A stretch of 38,635 nucleotides of DNA, taken from positions 1 through 38,635 of the forward strand of contig CAJQIK010000120.1 in NCBI GenBank assembly GCA_905478365.1. The letters run 5' to 3'. Of this stretch, positions 9,747-19,023 are shown piece after piece (positions within the stretch are counted from its first letter, which is position 1; every line of letters starts with the position of its first letter). Source of the DNA: an uncultured Burkholderiales Genera incertae sedis bacterium (GTDB lineage: Bacteria; Pseudomonadota; Gammaproteobacteria; Burkholderiales; Eutrophovitaceae). The translations under genes were made by a program, and so were the position numbers. The notes under the pieces were generated by a model. The model was not told where the DNA came from, did not search any database, and worked only from the letters and a program-made list of their open reading frames with translations.

Positions 9747-10961
9747 TTACATATATTTTTTGAGCTCTAATCGAGCAACTTGGGATCTATGGACCTCATC
9801 AGGGCCATCCGCAAGACGCATCGAGCGGTTCCAAGCCCACATAAATGCCAACGGAAAATCTTGAGATACCCCACCGCCTCCATGAGCTTGTATCGCCCAA
9901 TCCATAATTTTTTGAGCCATGTTAGGCGCAATGACTTTAATCATTCCGATTTCCTTTCTAGCTTCTTTATTGCCAACAGTATCCATCATGTGTGCCGCCT
10001 TTAAAGTCAGTAATCGAGCTTGATCAATCATCATCCGCGATTCGGCAATGCGCTCATGCCAAACCGACTGTTGAGATACGGGCTTACCGAAAGCCACCCT
10101 AGAATTAAGACGTTTAATCATGAATTCCAATGCACGTTCAGCCTGCCCAATAATTCTCATGCAATGATGAATACGTCCGGGGCCTAAACGGCCTTGTGCA
10201 ATTTCAAAACCTCTTCCTTCTCCCAGAAGAATATTAGCTGCTGGCACCCGAACGTTCTCCAACGAAACTTCCATATGCCCATGCGGCGCATCGTCATAAC
10301 CAAAAACAGTTAACGCCCTTTCGATTTTTACCCCCGGGGTGTCTGTTGGCACCACAATCATCGACTGTTGCTTATGTCGGTCCGCACTATCGGGGTCGGT
10401 TTTACCCATCACGATTAGTACCTTACACCTTGGATCTCCAGCGCCGGAGGACCACCATTTTCGACCATTGATCACATAATCGTCTCCATCGCGCTGAATG
10501 AGACATTCAATATTCGTTGCATCCGAGGAGGCAACCGCTGGCTCAGTCATTAAGAATGCGGATCTGATTTTCCCTTCAATTAACGGCTCCGCCCAACTCT
10601 TCTGCAATTCAGGCGACGCATAGCGCAGTAACGTCTCCATATTTCCAGTATCCGGTGCAGAACAATTAAATACCTCAGACGCCCAAGTTACCCGCCCCAT
10701 AATTTCACATAAAGGCGCATATTCAACGTTGGTCAGCGAACCACCATGCGCCTTAGGTCTCCACAAATTCCACAGCCCTTTGTTACCCGCTTTTAACTTT
10801 AATGACTCAACAAGCTCTGTTGGTATCCACGCGTCTCCAGCACTTCGGTTCGCCTCGACCTCAGCATGAAAAGCTGTTTCGTTAGGATAGATGTGCTCAT
10901 CCATAAAATCACTCAGCTGAGCCTGCAGGTCTTTAACTTTTGATGAAAACTCAAAATCCAT
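9747..10961 (-). CDS. Acyl-CoA dehydrogenase family protein (ACAD10/11-like)
   Basis: [78 protein letters not shown]. Confidence 0.9.
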   Translation of the reverse strand: MDFEFSSKVKDLQAQLSDFMDEHIYPNETAFHAEVEANRSAGDAWIPTELVESLKLKAGNKGLWNLWRPKAHGGSLTNVEYAPLCEIMGRVTWASEVFNCSAPDTGNMETLLRYASPELQKSWAEPLIEGKIRSAFLMTEPAVASSDATNIECLIQRDGDDYVINGRKWWSSGAGDPRCKVLIVMGKTDPDSADRHKQQSMIVVPTDTPGVKIERALTVFGYDDAPHGHMEVSLENVRVPAANILLGEGRGFEIAQGRLGPGRIHHCMRIIGQAERALEFMIKRLNSRVAFGKPVSQQSVWHERIAESRMMIDQARLLTLKAAHMMDTVGNKEARKEIGMIKVIAPNMAQKIMDWAIQAHGGGGVSQDFPLAFMWAWNRSMRLADGPDEVHRSQVARLELKKYM

Positions 10962-11060
10962 AATTTCTCTTTCTTTACCAAAATTAAAATGAGCTCAGCC
11001 TTTTGGGCGAACACACTACATATTTTTTACTAACACTCCTAACTATACATCGAATCTGTA

Positions 11061-11495
11061 TTACTGCTCAGGCGCGACTTTCTCGAACACAACACACGCA
11101 TCACGAAATTTATCTGTCAAAGGGACTGATTTTTGCTTTTCTAAATTCGCATGAACATATGTCATTTCTATGGTCGCTATAGATTCTTCCGACCGCAAAA
11201 CCTCAATACAAAAATCAAAACTGCTGCGCCCCAAGCGAGAAACTCGGACATACAGGTCGAGAACATCATCAAACCGGGCAGACGCGTGGTACTCAATTTG
11301 AGTCTTCCGTGCATACAAATCAGCTACGTCAACATCAAAAGCCGCCGGATAAGGCATACCAATTACGCGATAGTATTCTGTTACCGCGATATCTGCATAG
11401 GTCAAATAGTGGGGATTAAAGACAACACTCTGCGCATCCACCTCGGACCAACGCACCCTTATGGGATGGGAAAAACGGAAACTCTGAACAATCAT
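11061..11495 (-). CDS. Acyl-CoA thioesterase, YbgC/4HBT hotdog family
   Basis: VRWSEVDAQSVVFNPHYLTYADIAVTEYYR matches the 4HBT/YbgC active-site helix. Confidence 0.85.
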   Translation of the reverse strand: MIVQSFRFSHPIRVRWSEVDAQSVVFNPHYLTYADIAVTEYYRVIGMPYPAAFDVDVADLYARKTQIEYHASARFDDVLDLYVRVSRLGRSSFDFCIEVLRSEESIATIEMTYVHANLEKQKSVPLTDKFRDACVVFEKVAPEQ

Positions 11496-11517
11496 ATTAG
11501 CTCTTCTTTCTAATGCA

Positions 11518-13809
11518 TTATTTTGAAGTCATTACCCATACGCCATCCCACTCTTTCTCCGGAGGATTTGACTTCAGAAACTCACAACGATCCACATAAA
11601 TCTGAGATAGCTGATCCGTTGGATTTAATTTTAAACAATGATTAAATCGCTCTATTGCCTTGTCCCAATTGGCCACTTGATATGCTTCAATACCGTCATT
11701 AAATAAATTCACCACATCCATCAAATTCGGAAAAGATACTTGATCATGATAGTCCAAGACCTCATAAATCTTAACCGGCTGAGTTTTGCCTTTCACCACA
11801 ACCAAATCTGCGGCTCTCATTCGATATGTGCCCTTCAATTTTTGAACTGTAGACTCACTGACCAGAATTCGAGCCGCATAAGACTTACATGCGCTTTCTA
11901 GGCGAGCCGCCAAATTAACGCCATCTCCAATCAACGTGTAATCCATACGCTTTGGTGATCCAATGTTTCCGGATACCACCATATCCGTGTTCAATCCGAT
12001 ACCCATATCAACAGTCTTTAAACCCTTATCAAGCCGCGCTTGGTTCCATCCCCAGAGTGTTTGAATCATCCCTATTGAAGCACGCATAGCCCGATCAGGA
12101 TCATCTTCATGAGGAATCGGTAATCCGAAGCAAGCCATTATTGCGTCCCCGATGAATTTATCGAGCATACCGCCCTCTTTTGTAATGCAATCAACCATCA
12201 AAGAAAAATAATCATTGAGGAAAGAGACCGTCCCTTGCGCGCCATATTCTTCAGTTATTGTGGTGAACCCTCTAACATCAGTAAACATAACCGTTGCTTC
12301 TGCGCTAACGCCGCCCAGAACCTCATGAGCATCCCCATCCATCATCTGAGCCGCAATGACAGGATCCATGTATCGAGACATGGTTGACTTCATTCGTTTT
12401 TCACTGCTGATGTCTTCGAACATAATCATTGAGCCGAGTTCCTTATCCTCCTCAGCTGCGACCAACGGCATAAGTGTAAGATTCACCGTTTTGCTCGTTC
12501 CTAAAAGCGTAAATGCAGTGTCGGTAATTAGCTGCGGGTGATTTTCTTTTTTAACTTGCTCGATCTGCTCGAGGACCCACTGCTCCTCTTCCCCCACAAG
12601 GTCCCGCAGATTTTTACCAATTAAATCACCCTCTCCTGTGCCCCATATGTTTAGTGCGGCGGCGTTGCATGTTACTACGTCGCCCTTGGGATCTACCGTC
12701 AAGACTCCATTCGACATACTCTGCAACATACTTTCGTTGTAGTTTTTGATGCGCTGAACATCATCAAATAATTTAGAGTTCTGAAGACTGATAGAAATTT
12801 GTGCAGTAAATGCTTTTAATCGTTGCTCATCCTCGTCCGAGAAAACACCACCCTTTTTGTTAAGCACCTGCGTAACGCCAATTGTTTCGTTATCGTTATT
12901 AACGATGGGAACGCACAATATTGATCGAGTGAAAAAACCTGTTTGTTTATCAAACGATGGATTAAAACGCAAATCTGCATAGGCGTGAGGGATATTCATA
13001 CTCTTTCCAGATGTGAAAACCTCTCCAGCAATCCCCAAATGAGAAGGAAAACGAATCTCGTTAATTTCACCCCCTGCAGATACTCGTGAAAACAGTGTTC
13101 CGCTTGATTGATCGAACATAAAAATCGTAGCACGCTCGGACGTGAGCATCCCTGTGATCTCCTGAACAACGCGCATCAACATTCGAGATAGTTCAAATTC
13201 GGAATTAATGTCGGACATTAACTTCAAAAAAGCATTTTCTTTTTGTCGAATCTTGTCTATTTGTTCGAAATGCTGCAGACCCTGCAACACAACTGCTGCT
13301 TGTGTTGTCATTTGCTCAAGTAAATCCAAATCGGCCTCATTAAACTCACCCACACGCTTATTCAATGTTTGCATGACGCCAATTTTTTCGCCGGCCATGG
13401 TTATGACCGGTACACACGCTATATTTCGTGTGGTGTAACCCGTTCTCTGATCCACCTCTCGATTGAATAAAGGATCCTCGTATGGGTCATCGCTAAGCAT
13501 AGATTGACCAGTTTGGAAGACATGCCCCGCAATTCCACTGTCATTCAGAATTCTAATCTCTCTTGTCAAATTGCCTTGCGCGACAAATGAAAACAACTCA
13601 TTAGTTTCGTTATCGTTCAAAAATAACGTACTGCGATCACAGTCAAGCTCATACGAAGTCATACCAACAAGCTCTTTCCAAACGTCTTGAATGTTTGCGA
13701 GCGAAGCACATCTGCGGGTCACATCCAGAAGAATTTGGGAACGTTTCAGCCGCTCATCTTTTGTTCCCTTTCTTTTCTTTTTTGTCGGAGCCGCCTCTTC
13801 ACCACTCAT
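11518..13809 (-). CDS. GAF-GAF-PAS-class III adenylyl cyclase with C-terminal TPR-like segment (CyaB1-like)
   Basis: Two GAF domains (~aa 30-180 and ~200-345; the second carries NKKGGVFSDEDE = NKFDE motif), PAS (~355-475), cyclase domain MFTDVRGFTTI..LDKFIGDAIMACFG..RMDYTLIGDGVNLAARLES, C-terminal EAYQVANWDKAIERFNHCLKLNPTD. Confidence 0.9.
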   Translation of the reverse strand: MSGEEAAPTKKKRKGTKDERLKRSQILLDVTRRCASLANIQDVWKELVGMTSYELDCDRSTLFLNDNETNELFSFVAQGNLTREIRILNDSGIAGHVFQTGQSMLSDDPYEDPLFNREVDQRTGYTTRNIACVPVITMAGEKIGVMQTLNKRVGEFNEADLDLLEQMTTQAAVVLQGLQHFEQIDKIRQKENAFLKLMSDINSEFELSRMLMRVVQEITGMLTSERATIFMFDQSSGTLFSRVSAGGEINEIRFPSHLGIAGEVFTSGKSMNIPHAYADLRFNPSFDKQTGFFTRSILCVPIVNNDNETIGVTQVLNKKGGVFSDEDEQRLKAFTAQISISLQNSKLFDDVQRIKNYNESMLQSMSNGVLTVDPKGDVVTCNAAALNIWGTGEGDLIGKNLRDLVGEEEQWVLEQIEQVKKENHPQLITDTAFTLLGTSKTVNLTLMPLVAAEEDKELGSMIMFEDISSEKRMKSTMSRYMDPVIAAQMMDGDAHEVLGGVSAEATVMFTDVRGFTTITEEYGAQGTVSFLNDYFSLMVDCITKEGGMLDKFIGDAIMACFGLPIPHEDDPDRAMRASIGMIQTLWGWNQARLDKGLKTVDMGIGLNTDMVVSGNIGSPKRMDYTLIGDGVNLAARLESACKSYAARILVSESTVQKLKGTYRMRAADLVVVKGKTQPVKIYEVLDYHDQVSFPNLMDVVNLFNDGIEAYQVANWDKAIERFNHCLKLNPTDQLSQIYVDRCEFLKSNPPEKEWDGVWVMTSK

Positions 13810-14204
13810 AATTTCATCTCTAATTGGTCTCTCAATTGTTGGATCTGCTCTTGCAAACTTCGTCTCTCTTTTCCAAACTCCTGCTCAACCCGGTCGATTG
13901 ACTGAACATTGGCCTGTTTTTGACGCTCCAATTCGTCACGAAGCGCCGATGCAGTATCGCGAAGCTGTCGATTCTCGTTCTCCATTGTCATTTGTGTCTG
14001 TTGCAATAATTTATCCGCTTCATGCTTACTTTCCTCCAGCGCATCTCTTACAGCCTGCGTTGCTGTCTTCAATTGCTCGATTTCGTCTGCATACTTTGCT
14101 CGTTCTTTTTGGACTTCCCGTTCAATATTGGCCGCACTTTTCTCCAGCTCATCCCTCAAGGAATGAACCGTTTGTTGCAATTGCCTTAAATCAAGTTGGG
14201 ACAT
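13806..14204 (-). CDS. Small coiled-coil protein of unknown function
   Basis: 132 aa, Glu/Gln/Leu/Arg-rich heptad pattern with repeated LRDELE units; its TGA overlaps the cyclase ATG (ATGA at 13806-13809). Confidence 0.78.
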   Translation of the reverse strand: MSQLDLRQLQQTVHSLRDELEKSAANIEREVQKERAKYADEIEQLKTATQAVRDALEESKHEADKLLQQTQMTMENENRQLRDTASALRDELERQKQANVQSIDRVEQEFGKERRSLQEQIQQLRDQLEMKL

Positions 14205-14227
14205 AATTTTAATTGGGGCCCGTTAGA

Positions 14228-14689
14228 CTATCCGTATCGCCTGGTCAGCCACTCAGCCACTAATACCGGCTTAACCTCATTCTGAGCTTCAACGGTAACT
14301 TCCCACTCCAACTGAACTCCGTCATCAATTGAGACAACCTGTTTAAGATTGAATCTAGCTCGAACCATCGAACCGCTTTTCACAGGCGCAGTGAAACGCA
14401 CACGGTTTAACCCATAGTTGATCCCCATCTTGGAGACCCCAAGGTCAATCGTATCGTTCAGAAATTTGGATAGCAGTGACAACGTTAAAAAACCATGAGC
14501 AATGGTCGACTTAAATGGTGTGTCTCGAGACGCTCGCTCTACATCCACATGAATCCACTGATGATCACCCGTAGACTGCGCGAATAAATCAATCATATCC
14601 TGAGTGACGCACACCCAGTCACTCAGAGCAAGGTCATCACCGACATAGTTTTTCAATTCAGCAGGCTTTGCTACAGCAAATTTTTTCAT
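14228..14689 (-). CDS. MaoC family dehydratase / (R)-specific enoyl-CoA hydratase-like
   Basis: FAQSTGDHQWIHVDVERASRDTPFKSTIAHGFLTLSLL hotdog hydratase motif. Confidence 0.9.
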   Translation of the reverse strand: MKKFAVAKPAELKNYVGDDLALSDWVCVTQDMIDLFAQSTGDHQWIHVDVERASRDTPFKSTIAHGFLTLSLLSKFLNDTIDLGVSKMGINYGLNRVRFTAPVKSGSMVRARFNLKQVVSIDDGVQLEWEVTVEAQNEVKPVLVAEWLTRRYG

Positions 14690-15456
14690 TCTGTCCCCTT
14701 AAACGATCGCACTATTGCATCCATACCTCTAGACAACAGAAATCCGTCACCAACAACCGCTACAAACGTTGCTCCTTCATTTAGCCACTTTTTTGCCTCT
14801 GTCTCATCGAACGCTAATATGCCGGCAGCACAACCCGCTTTCACAGTGCGTTCAATCACATCCTTCATAGCAGCCTGAGGTGTAGGATTTGTATTTTTTC
14901 CTAGATACCCAAGATCTGCGGCCAAATCTGCAGGACCAACAAAAAGACAGTCGATACCATCTACAGCCGCGATTTCTTCCACATTATCTTTGCCCATTTG
15001 AGTTTCAATTTGAGCTATTAAGCAAATGTGATCATCGGCCTTATCGAAATAATCCTTAATTCGACCAAAACGATTAGAGCGCGAATTACCCGAGACCCCG
15101 CGGATTCCACGAGGAGGATAGCGAACTGCTGCAACCGCAGCCTCAGCCTCCTCCCGATTCCGAATGTTTGGCACCATGATCGTTTGCACACCCATATCCA
15201 GAAGCCGCTTGAGCATTACCGCATCATTCCAAGGCGCCCTGACTGCTATCGAAGCTGAGTACGCCGATGCCGCATGAACAAGGGATAAGACTTGAGGAAC
15301 ATCATTTGGCGTATGCTCCATATCGATCAGAACCCAGTCAAAGCCGCTGGAGGCACAGATCTCTGCAGCCAATGGACTACCGGTCATTAACCAACAGCCA
15401 ATTTGCATCTGCCCCGCTTGCAACGCAATTTTTAGTTTATTCTCTATGAATTGCAT
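14686..15456 (-). CDS. HpcH/HpaI aldolase/citrate lyase family protein
   Basis: GFDWVLIDMEHTPND, VRAPWNDAVMLKRLLDMGVQTIMVPNI, RYPPRGIRGV, IAQIETQ, LFVGPADLAADLGY. Confidence 0.92.
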   Translation of the reverse strand: MQFIENKLKIALQAGQMQIGCWLMTGSPLAAEICASSGFDWVLIDMEHTPNDVPQVLSLVHAASAYSASIAVRAPWNDAVMLKRLLDMGVQTIMVPNIRNREEAEAAVAAVRYPPRGIRGVSGNSRSNRFGRIKDYFDKADDHICLIAQIETQMGKDNVEEIAAVDGIDCLFVGPADLAADLGYLGKNTNPTPQAAMKDVIERTVKAGCAAGILAFDETEAKKWLNEGATFVAVVGDGFLLSRGMDAIVRSFKGTE

Positions 15457-15514
15457 ATTTTCACTTTTATAAAATATTTTTAACTAGCTAAATCATAACC
15501 TCTATTAGGAAATT

Positions 15515-16426
15515 ATGAATATGAAATTCAGTGGCGTGATACCCATACTAGTCACTCCGTTCAGCGAAGACGAGTCAGTTGACACACATTCAATTCGGAC
15601 GATGATCCAATTGATGCAAGACATAGGTGTTCAAGGGATCACCATCCTAGGGGTGCTCGGCGAAGCAAACCGGCTTAGCGACCATGAACGGGAATTGATT
15701 ATTTCCTCGGCGATTGAGGCAGCAGGGCGGTTACCCGTGATCGTCGGAACAAGCGCATCTGGGACACGTGCGGTGATAAACAATAATGATATCGCGAAAA
15801 AACTAGGTGCAAGTGCGGTGATGGTTACCCCTCAAGCGGAGACAGTGCCCTCAGACAAAAAGGTCTTCACACACTTCCAAACAATATTAAAAGAAACCGA
15901 TTTGCCGGTAGTGCTTCAGGACCATCCTGCCTCTACTGGCGTTCATATGGCTAACGAGTTGATTTTCAAAATGCTTGATGAGTTAAGGGGGTTTTGTGGG
16001 GTTAAATTAGAGGCGGTACCCACTGCGCCAAAACTTAATGCACTCAAGACCCGTTATGGCGAGAAGATAAGCGTGATGACTGGACTGGGCGCGCTATACG
16101 GTGCCTTCGACCTAGAAGCTGGCTCAAATGGATTCAATACAGGATTCGCATTCCCAGAAGTATTAATCGCGCTCACAGATATGGCTAGAAAAAACGACTG
16201 GGATACTCTTCAAGAGATTTATCAGCGCTTCTTGCCATTAATTGTTTACGAGCAACACCCGGGGGTCGCGATTCGAAAAGAGCTCTTGAAGATGCGTGGC
16301 GCAATAAGAAGCTCTAGAGTGAGGTCGCCAGGGGCACAAGGGACTGAAACGATTCAAAAAACATTACGCAAGCTCATAAAACACGCAGTGCCAAACCAAG
16401 ATCTAACGAAACCAATAAAAATTTAG
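15515..16426 (+). CDS. Dihydrodipicolinate synthase (DapA) family aldolase/lyase, non-canonical
   Basis: GVIPILVTPFSEDESVD, GITILGVLGEANRLSDHER, Schiff-base Lys in FCGVKLE; canonical YN.P region reads LQDHP. Confidence 0.87.
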   Translation: MNMKFSGVIPILVTPFSEDESVDTHSIRTMIQLMQDIGVQGITILGVLGEANRLSDHERELIISSAIEAAGRLPVIVGTSASGTRAVINNNDIAKKLGASAVMVTPQAETVPSDKKVFTHFQTILKETDLPVVLQDHPASTGVHMANELIFKMLDELRGFCGVKLEAVPTAPKLNALKTRYGEKISVMTGLGALYGAFDLEAGSNGFNTGFAFPEVLIALTDMARKNDWDTLQEIYQRFLPLIVYEQHPGVAIRKELLKMRGAIRSSRVRSPGAQGTETIQKTLRKLIKHAVPNQDLTKPIKI

Positions 16427-16521
16427 TGTCAAAAGCAGGACACCTAGCTCTCTGTCACGCGTTGGTTAACTTAAAACCTTCCGCCTCTGGCAAAGCATCC
16501 ACGGACTACGCTGTTTAGAAC

Positions 16522-16845
16522 TTATCGATCCCTGAGGCCATCCATATTTTCAATTTCGGCACTTCGTTCAGTCATTGCATCGACAATACAATCAACATTA
16601 TTGCATTCACTCAGCACGTTGTTATACCAATCCGTTTGAGACTTTTGGAGCACATCAATGTCCGCACCTCTACGCATAGCAAGGTTATAAGACAGCGCCA
16701 TGTCACTTTGCGCAACGGACGCACGACTACTCGTACAAATCAAACGCTCAACTCCACTGGATGGATTGCTGCAGTTGATAGCTCCGTGTGCTACCCCGCC
16801 AAAGAACATTAGACTCATAATCACCAAACTAATAAATTTCATCAC
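16522..16845 (-). CDS. Secreted LprI-N/DUF1311-like small protein
   Basis: Signal peptide MMKFISLVIMSLMFFGGVAHGA; INCSNPSSGVERLICTSSRASVAQSDMALSYNLAM with C..ERLIC pattern typical of the LprI family. Confidence 0.65.
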   Translation of the reverse strand: MMKFISLVIMSLMFFGGVAHGAINCSNPSSGVERLICTSSRASVAQSDMALSYNLAMRRGADIDVLQKSQTDWYNNVLSECNNVDCIVDAMTERSAEIENMDGLRDR

Positions 16846-16887
16846 TTTCTCCCATGCAATTTCTCCAAAGAATAGCGCAGCTGCACA

Positions 16888-17640
16888 TCAAACTAATTTG
16901 ATTACCTCACCAAATAACTGCGGAACAATTTGGTGCGTACTGAGATTGGCTGCGAATCGAACCTCTTCTTCCATCCCACGACCTACCATCATCCGGCCAA
17001 CTCGACTTCTGAGTAAGGATTCAGCAGAAGGTTCCGACTTAAACACTAACTGCGCCGTTTCTGCGGCATCGGAAAATGTGTCCTTGCCAGAATATCCCGT
17101 CCGAGTCTTTAGTAAATCAATAAAATAACCCGCTCCGCAAGTATCCTCCAGATTCGGGCTCCCCATCGAACCTGAACAAACAATCAAAATTGTCTTGTCA
17201 GGATAGGTCGACACAACATAATCTACGACTGACGCTGCGTTAACCATAGCCCCCACGAGGATGTGATCAGCTCCCAACGCTTGCCGAAGCGCGACAGTGC
17301 CGTTAGTCGTTGAATACACCAGCGTCTTATCGCTCAGATTTTCCTGTGCGAGTCTGATTGGCGCTGGATGGAAAAACCCCGGGATTGTGTCACCATAGAG
17401 CTCGCCTGCCAAAACAGCAGTTGTTGGATCCTGCGTGGTGGCAATATCACGCGCTGATTCTTCATCGAGGACCGGAATAACTTCCTTTGCCCCTGAGTGC
17501 AGCGCATGAATTATCGTCGTGGTTGCGAACAATACATCAAGTACGATCACGACCTTACCCTCTAGTCGCTCATGATCAAGGTCCTCCCGTTTGAATAAAA
17601 CGTGCACTTTGTGCTTAAAGTGATCAGGTTCCTGAACCAT
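16888..17640 (-). CDS. 2-phosphosulfolactate phosphatase (ComB) family protein
   Basis: VVIVLDVLFATTTIIHALHSGAKEVIPV, AGELYGDTIPGF, LVYSTTNGTVAL, VCSGSMGSPNLEDTCGAGYFIDLL. Confidence 0.85.
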   Translation of the reverse strand: MVQEPDHFKHKVHVLFKREDLDHERLEGKVVIVLDVLFATTTIIHALHSGAKEVIPVLDEESARDIATTQDPTTAVLAGELYGDTIPGFFHPAPIRLAQENLSDKTLVYSTTNGTVALRQALGADHILVGAMVNAASVVDYVVSTYPDKTILIVCSGSMGSPNLEDTCGAGYFIDLLKTRTGYSGKDTFSDAAETAQLVFKSEPSAESLLRSRVGRMMVGRGMEEEVRFAANLSTHQIVPQLFGEVIKLV

Positions 17641-18107
17641 TACTCCGCCCTTCGTCTTAAAAAGAAATTGATCCCTGTCATGGACATCACTAAATCACCA
17701 TTTTGATTTTCAGTCTCCCAGAATGTTTTAACGATCCCTCGATCTGGTTTAGATGAGGAGGCCCGAGTCTCTGTAACCGTTCGAAACGCGGTTAACACAT
17801 CATCCGGATAAACAGGGCGAGGCCACTTAACTCCCTCGATCCCTGGCGACCCTAAACTCGAGGAATTTAGCAAATATGAATCGCACATCAGCCGCATCAC
17901 CATTGAACAAGTATGCCAACCACTAGCAATAATTCCGCCATAAATTGAATTCTCCGCCTCCTCCTCATCGATATGAAACGGCTGCGGATCATATCGTCTC
18001 GCAAAATCGATAACCTCTTCCCGGTCAACTATCACCTGTCCCATCCGCTCTCGAACACCAGGCACAAAATCTTCCCAAAACATTTTTTTTTCATTAGTCA
18101 TATTCAA
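17640..18107 (-). CDS. MaoC family dehydratase
   Basis: FARRYDPQPFHIDEEEAENSIYGGIIASGWHTCSMVMRL. Confidence 0.9.
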   Translation of the reverse strand: MNMTNEKKMFWEDFVPGVRERMGQVIVDREEVIDFARRYDPQPFHIDEEEAENSIYGGIIASGWHTCSMVMRLMCDSYLLNSSSLGSPGIEGVKWPRPVYPDDVLTAFRTVTETRASSSKPDRGIVKTFWETENQNGDLVMSMTGINFFLRRRAE

Positions 18108-18137
18108 ACTCTAGCTTTCTTTAATTGCTACTGATCG

Positions 18138-18986
18138 TCATGCTTTGTACCAACCCCGCCCCGACCGTTTTCCGTTATACCCTGCACCTACCATTTGTTT
18201 CATTATTGGTCTGGGCTTGAAACGATCGCCGTAAGCAGCAGATAAAATTTCTTGGACTTGGAGCGATAGGCTAAGCTGCGTTGCATCCATCAGCTGAAAA
18301 GGACCGATCGGATGCCCGAGACCTAAACGACAAGCAACATCAATATCCTCGGGTGTAGCAACACCTTCCTCAACTAATCGCGTGGCTTCGATCATCATTG
18401 CGTGAAGCAAGCGATTAACTGCGAACCCAACAACGTCTTTGACTTCAATTGGCGTTTTGCCAATATCCTTACATTCACTCATGACGTCCTCGATAATCGC
18501 TCTGTCCGTGTCCATGCCGGGGATAACTTCAACTAGTTTCATTTTAGAAACCGGCGAGAAAAAATGAGTTCCGATAAAACGAGTACGACGAAACTCAGAC
18601 ACTTTTGATGCGAGGGTCGTAATTGAAATACTTGAGGTATTACTCGCTATAACGCAATGATCAGAAACAATTCGATCTAGTTCCCCAAAAACGGCCGATT
18701 TGACTTCCTCATCTTCAAATACTGCCTCCACCACTAAATCACATTTGGAGTAATCTTCTAGCGTGGGACAAAACTGAATTTGAGGCAATACGACCTCTAT
18801 CGCATCTTCAGCATAAAGGCCTCTATCAATACCCTTCTGCAAGACTCTCTCCAGTCGTTTTGCCGATTCATCTAGCAACGCGGGATTAGTATCATTTAAT
18901 TTAACGCGCCTTCCTGCTAAGGCAAAGACGAGGGCAATTTCAGAACCCATCAAGCCGGCGCCAACGACGCCTACAGTTTTAAACAT
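18138..18986 (-). CDS. 3-hydroxyacyl-CoA (3-hydroxybutyryl-CoA) dehydrogenase
   Basis: VGVVGAGLMGSEIALVFALAGRRVKLND, SNTSSISITTLA, GTHFFSPVSKMKLVEVIPG, DVVGFAVNRLLHAMMIEA. Confidence 0.94.
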   Translation of the reverse strand: MFKTVGVVGAGLMGSEIALVFALAGRRVKLNDTNPALLDESAKRLERVLQKGIDRGLYAEDAIEVVLPQIQFCPTLEDYSKCDLVVEAVFEDEEVKSAVFGELDRIVSDHCVIASNTSSISITTLASKVSEFRRTRFIGTHFFSPVSKMKLVEVIPGMDTDRAIIEDVMSECKDIGKTPIEVKDVVGFAVNRLLHAMMIEATRLVEEGVATPEDIDVACRLGLGHPIGPFQLMDATQLSLSLQVQEILSAAYGDRFKPRPIMKQMVGAGYNGKRSGRGWYKA

Positions 18987-19023
18987 AAGTGTTAACCCTC
19001 CTAAAAAAGGTCAGGATGAAGAT

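Noticed and set aside
13691-14206. 171-aa plus-strand ORF opposite the coiled-coil gene
   Set aside because: Shadow ORF; low-complexity Phe/Pro/His/Leu composition and no RBS, while the opposite strand has a clear heptad protein coupled to the cyclase.
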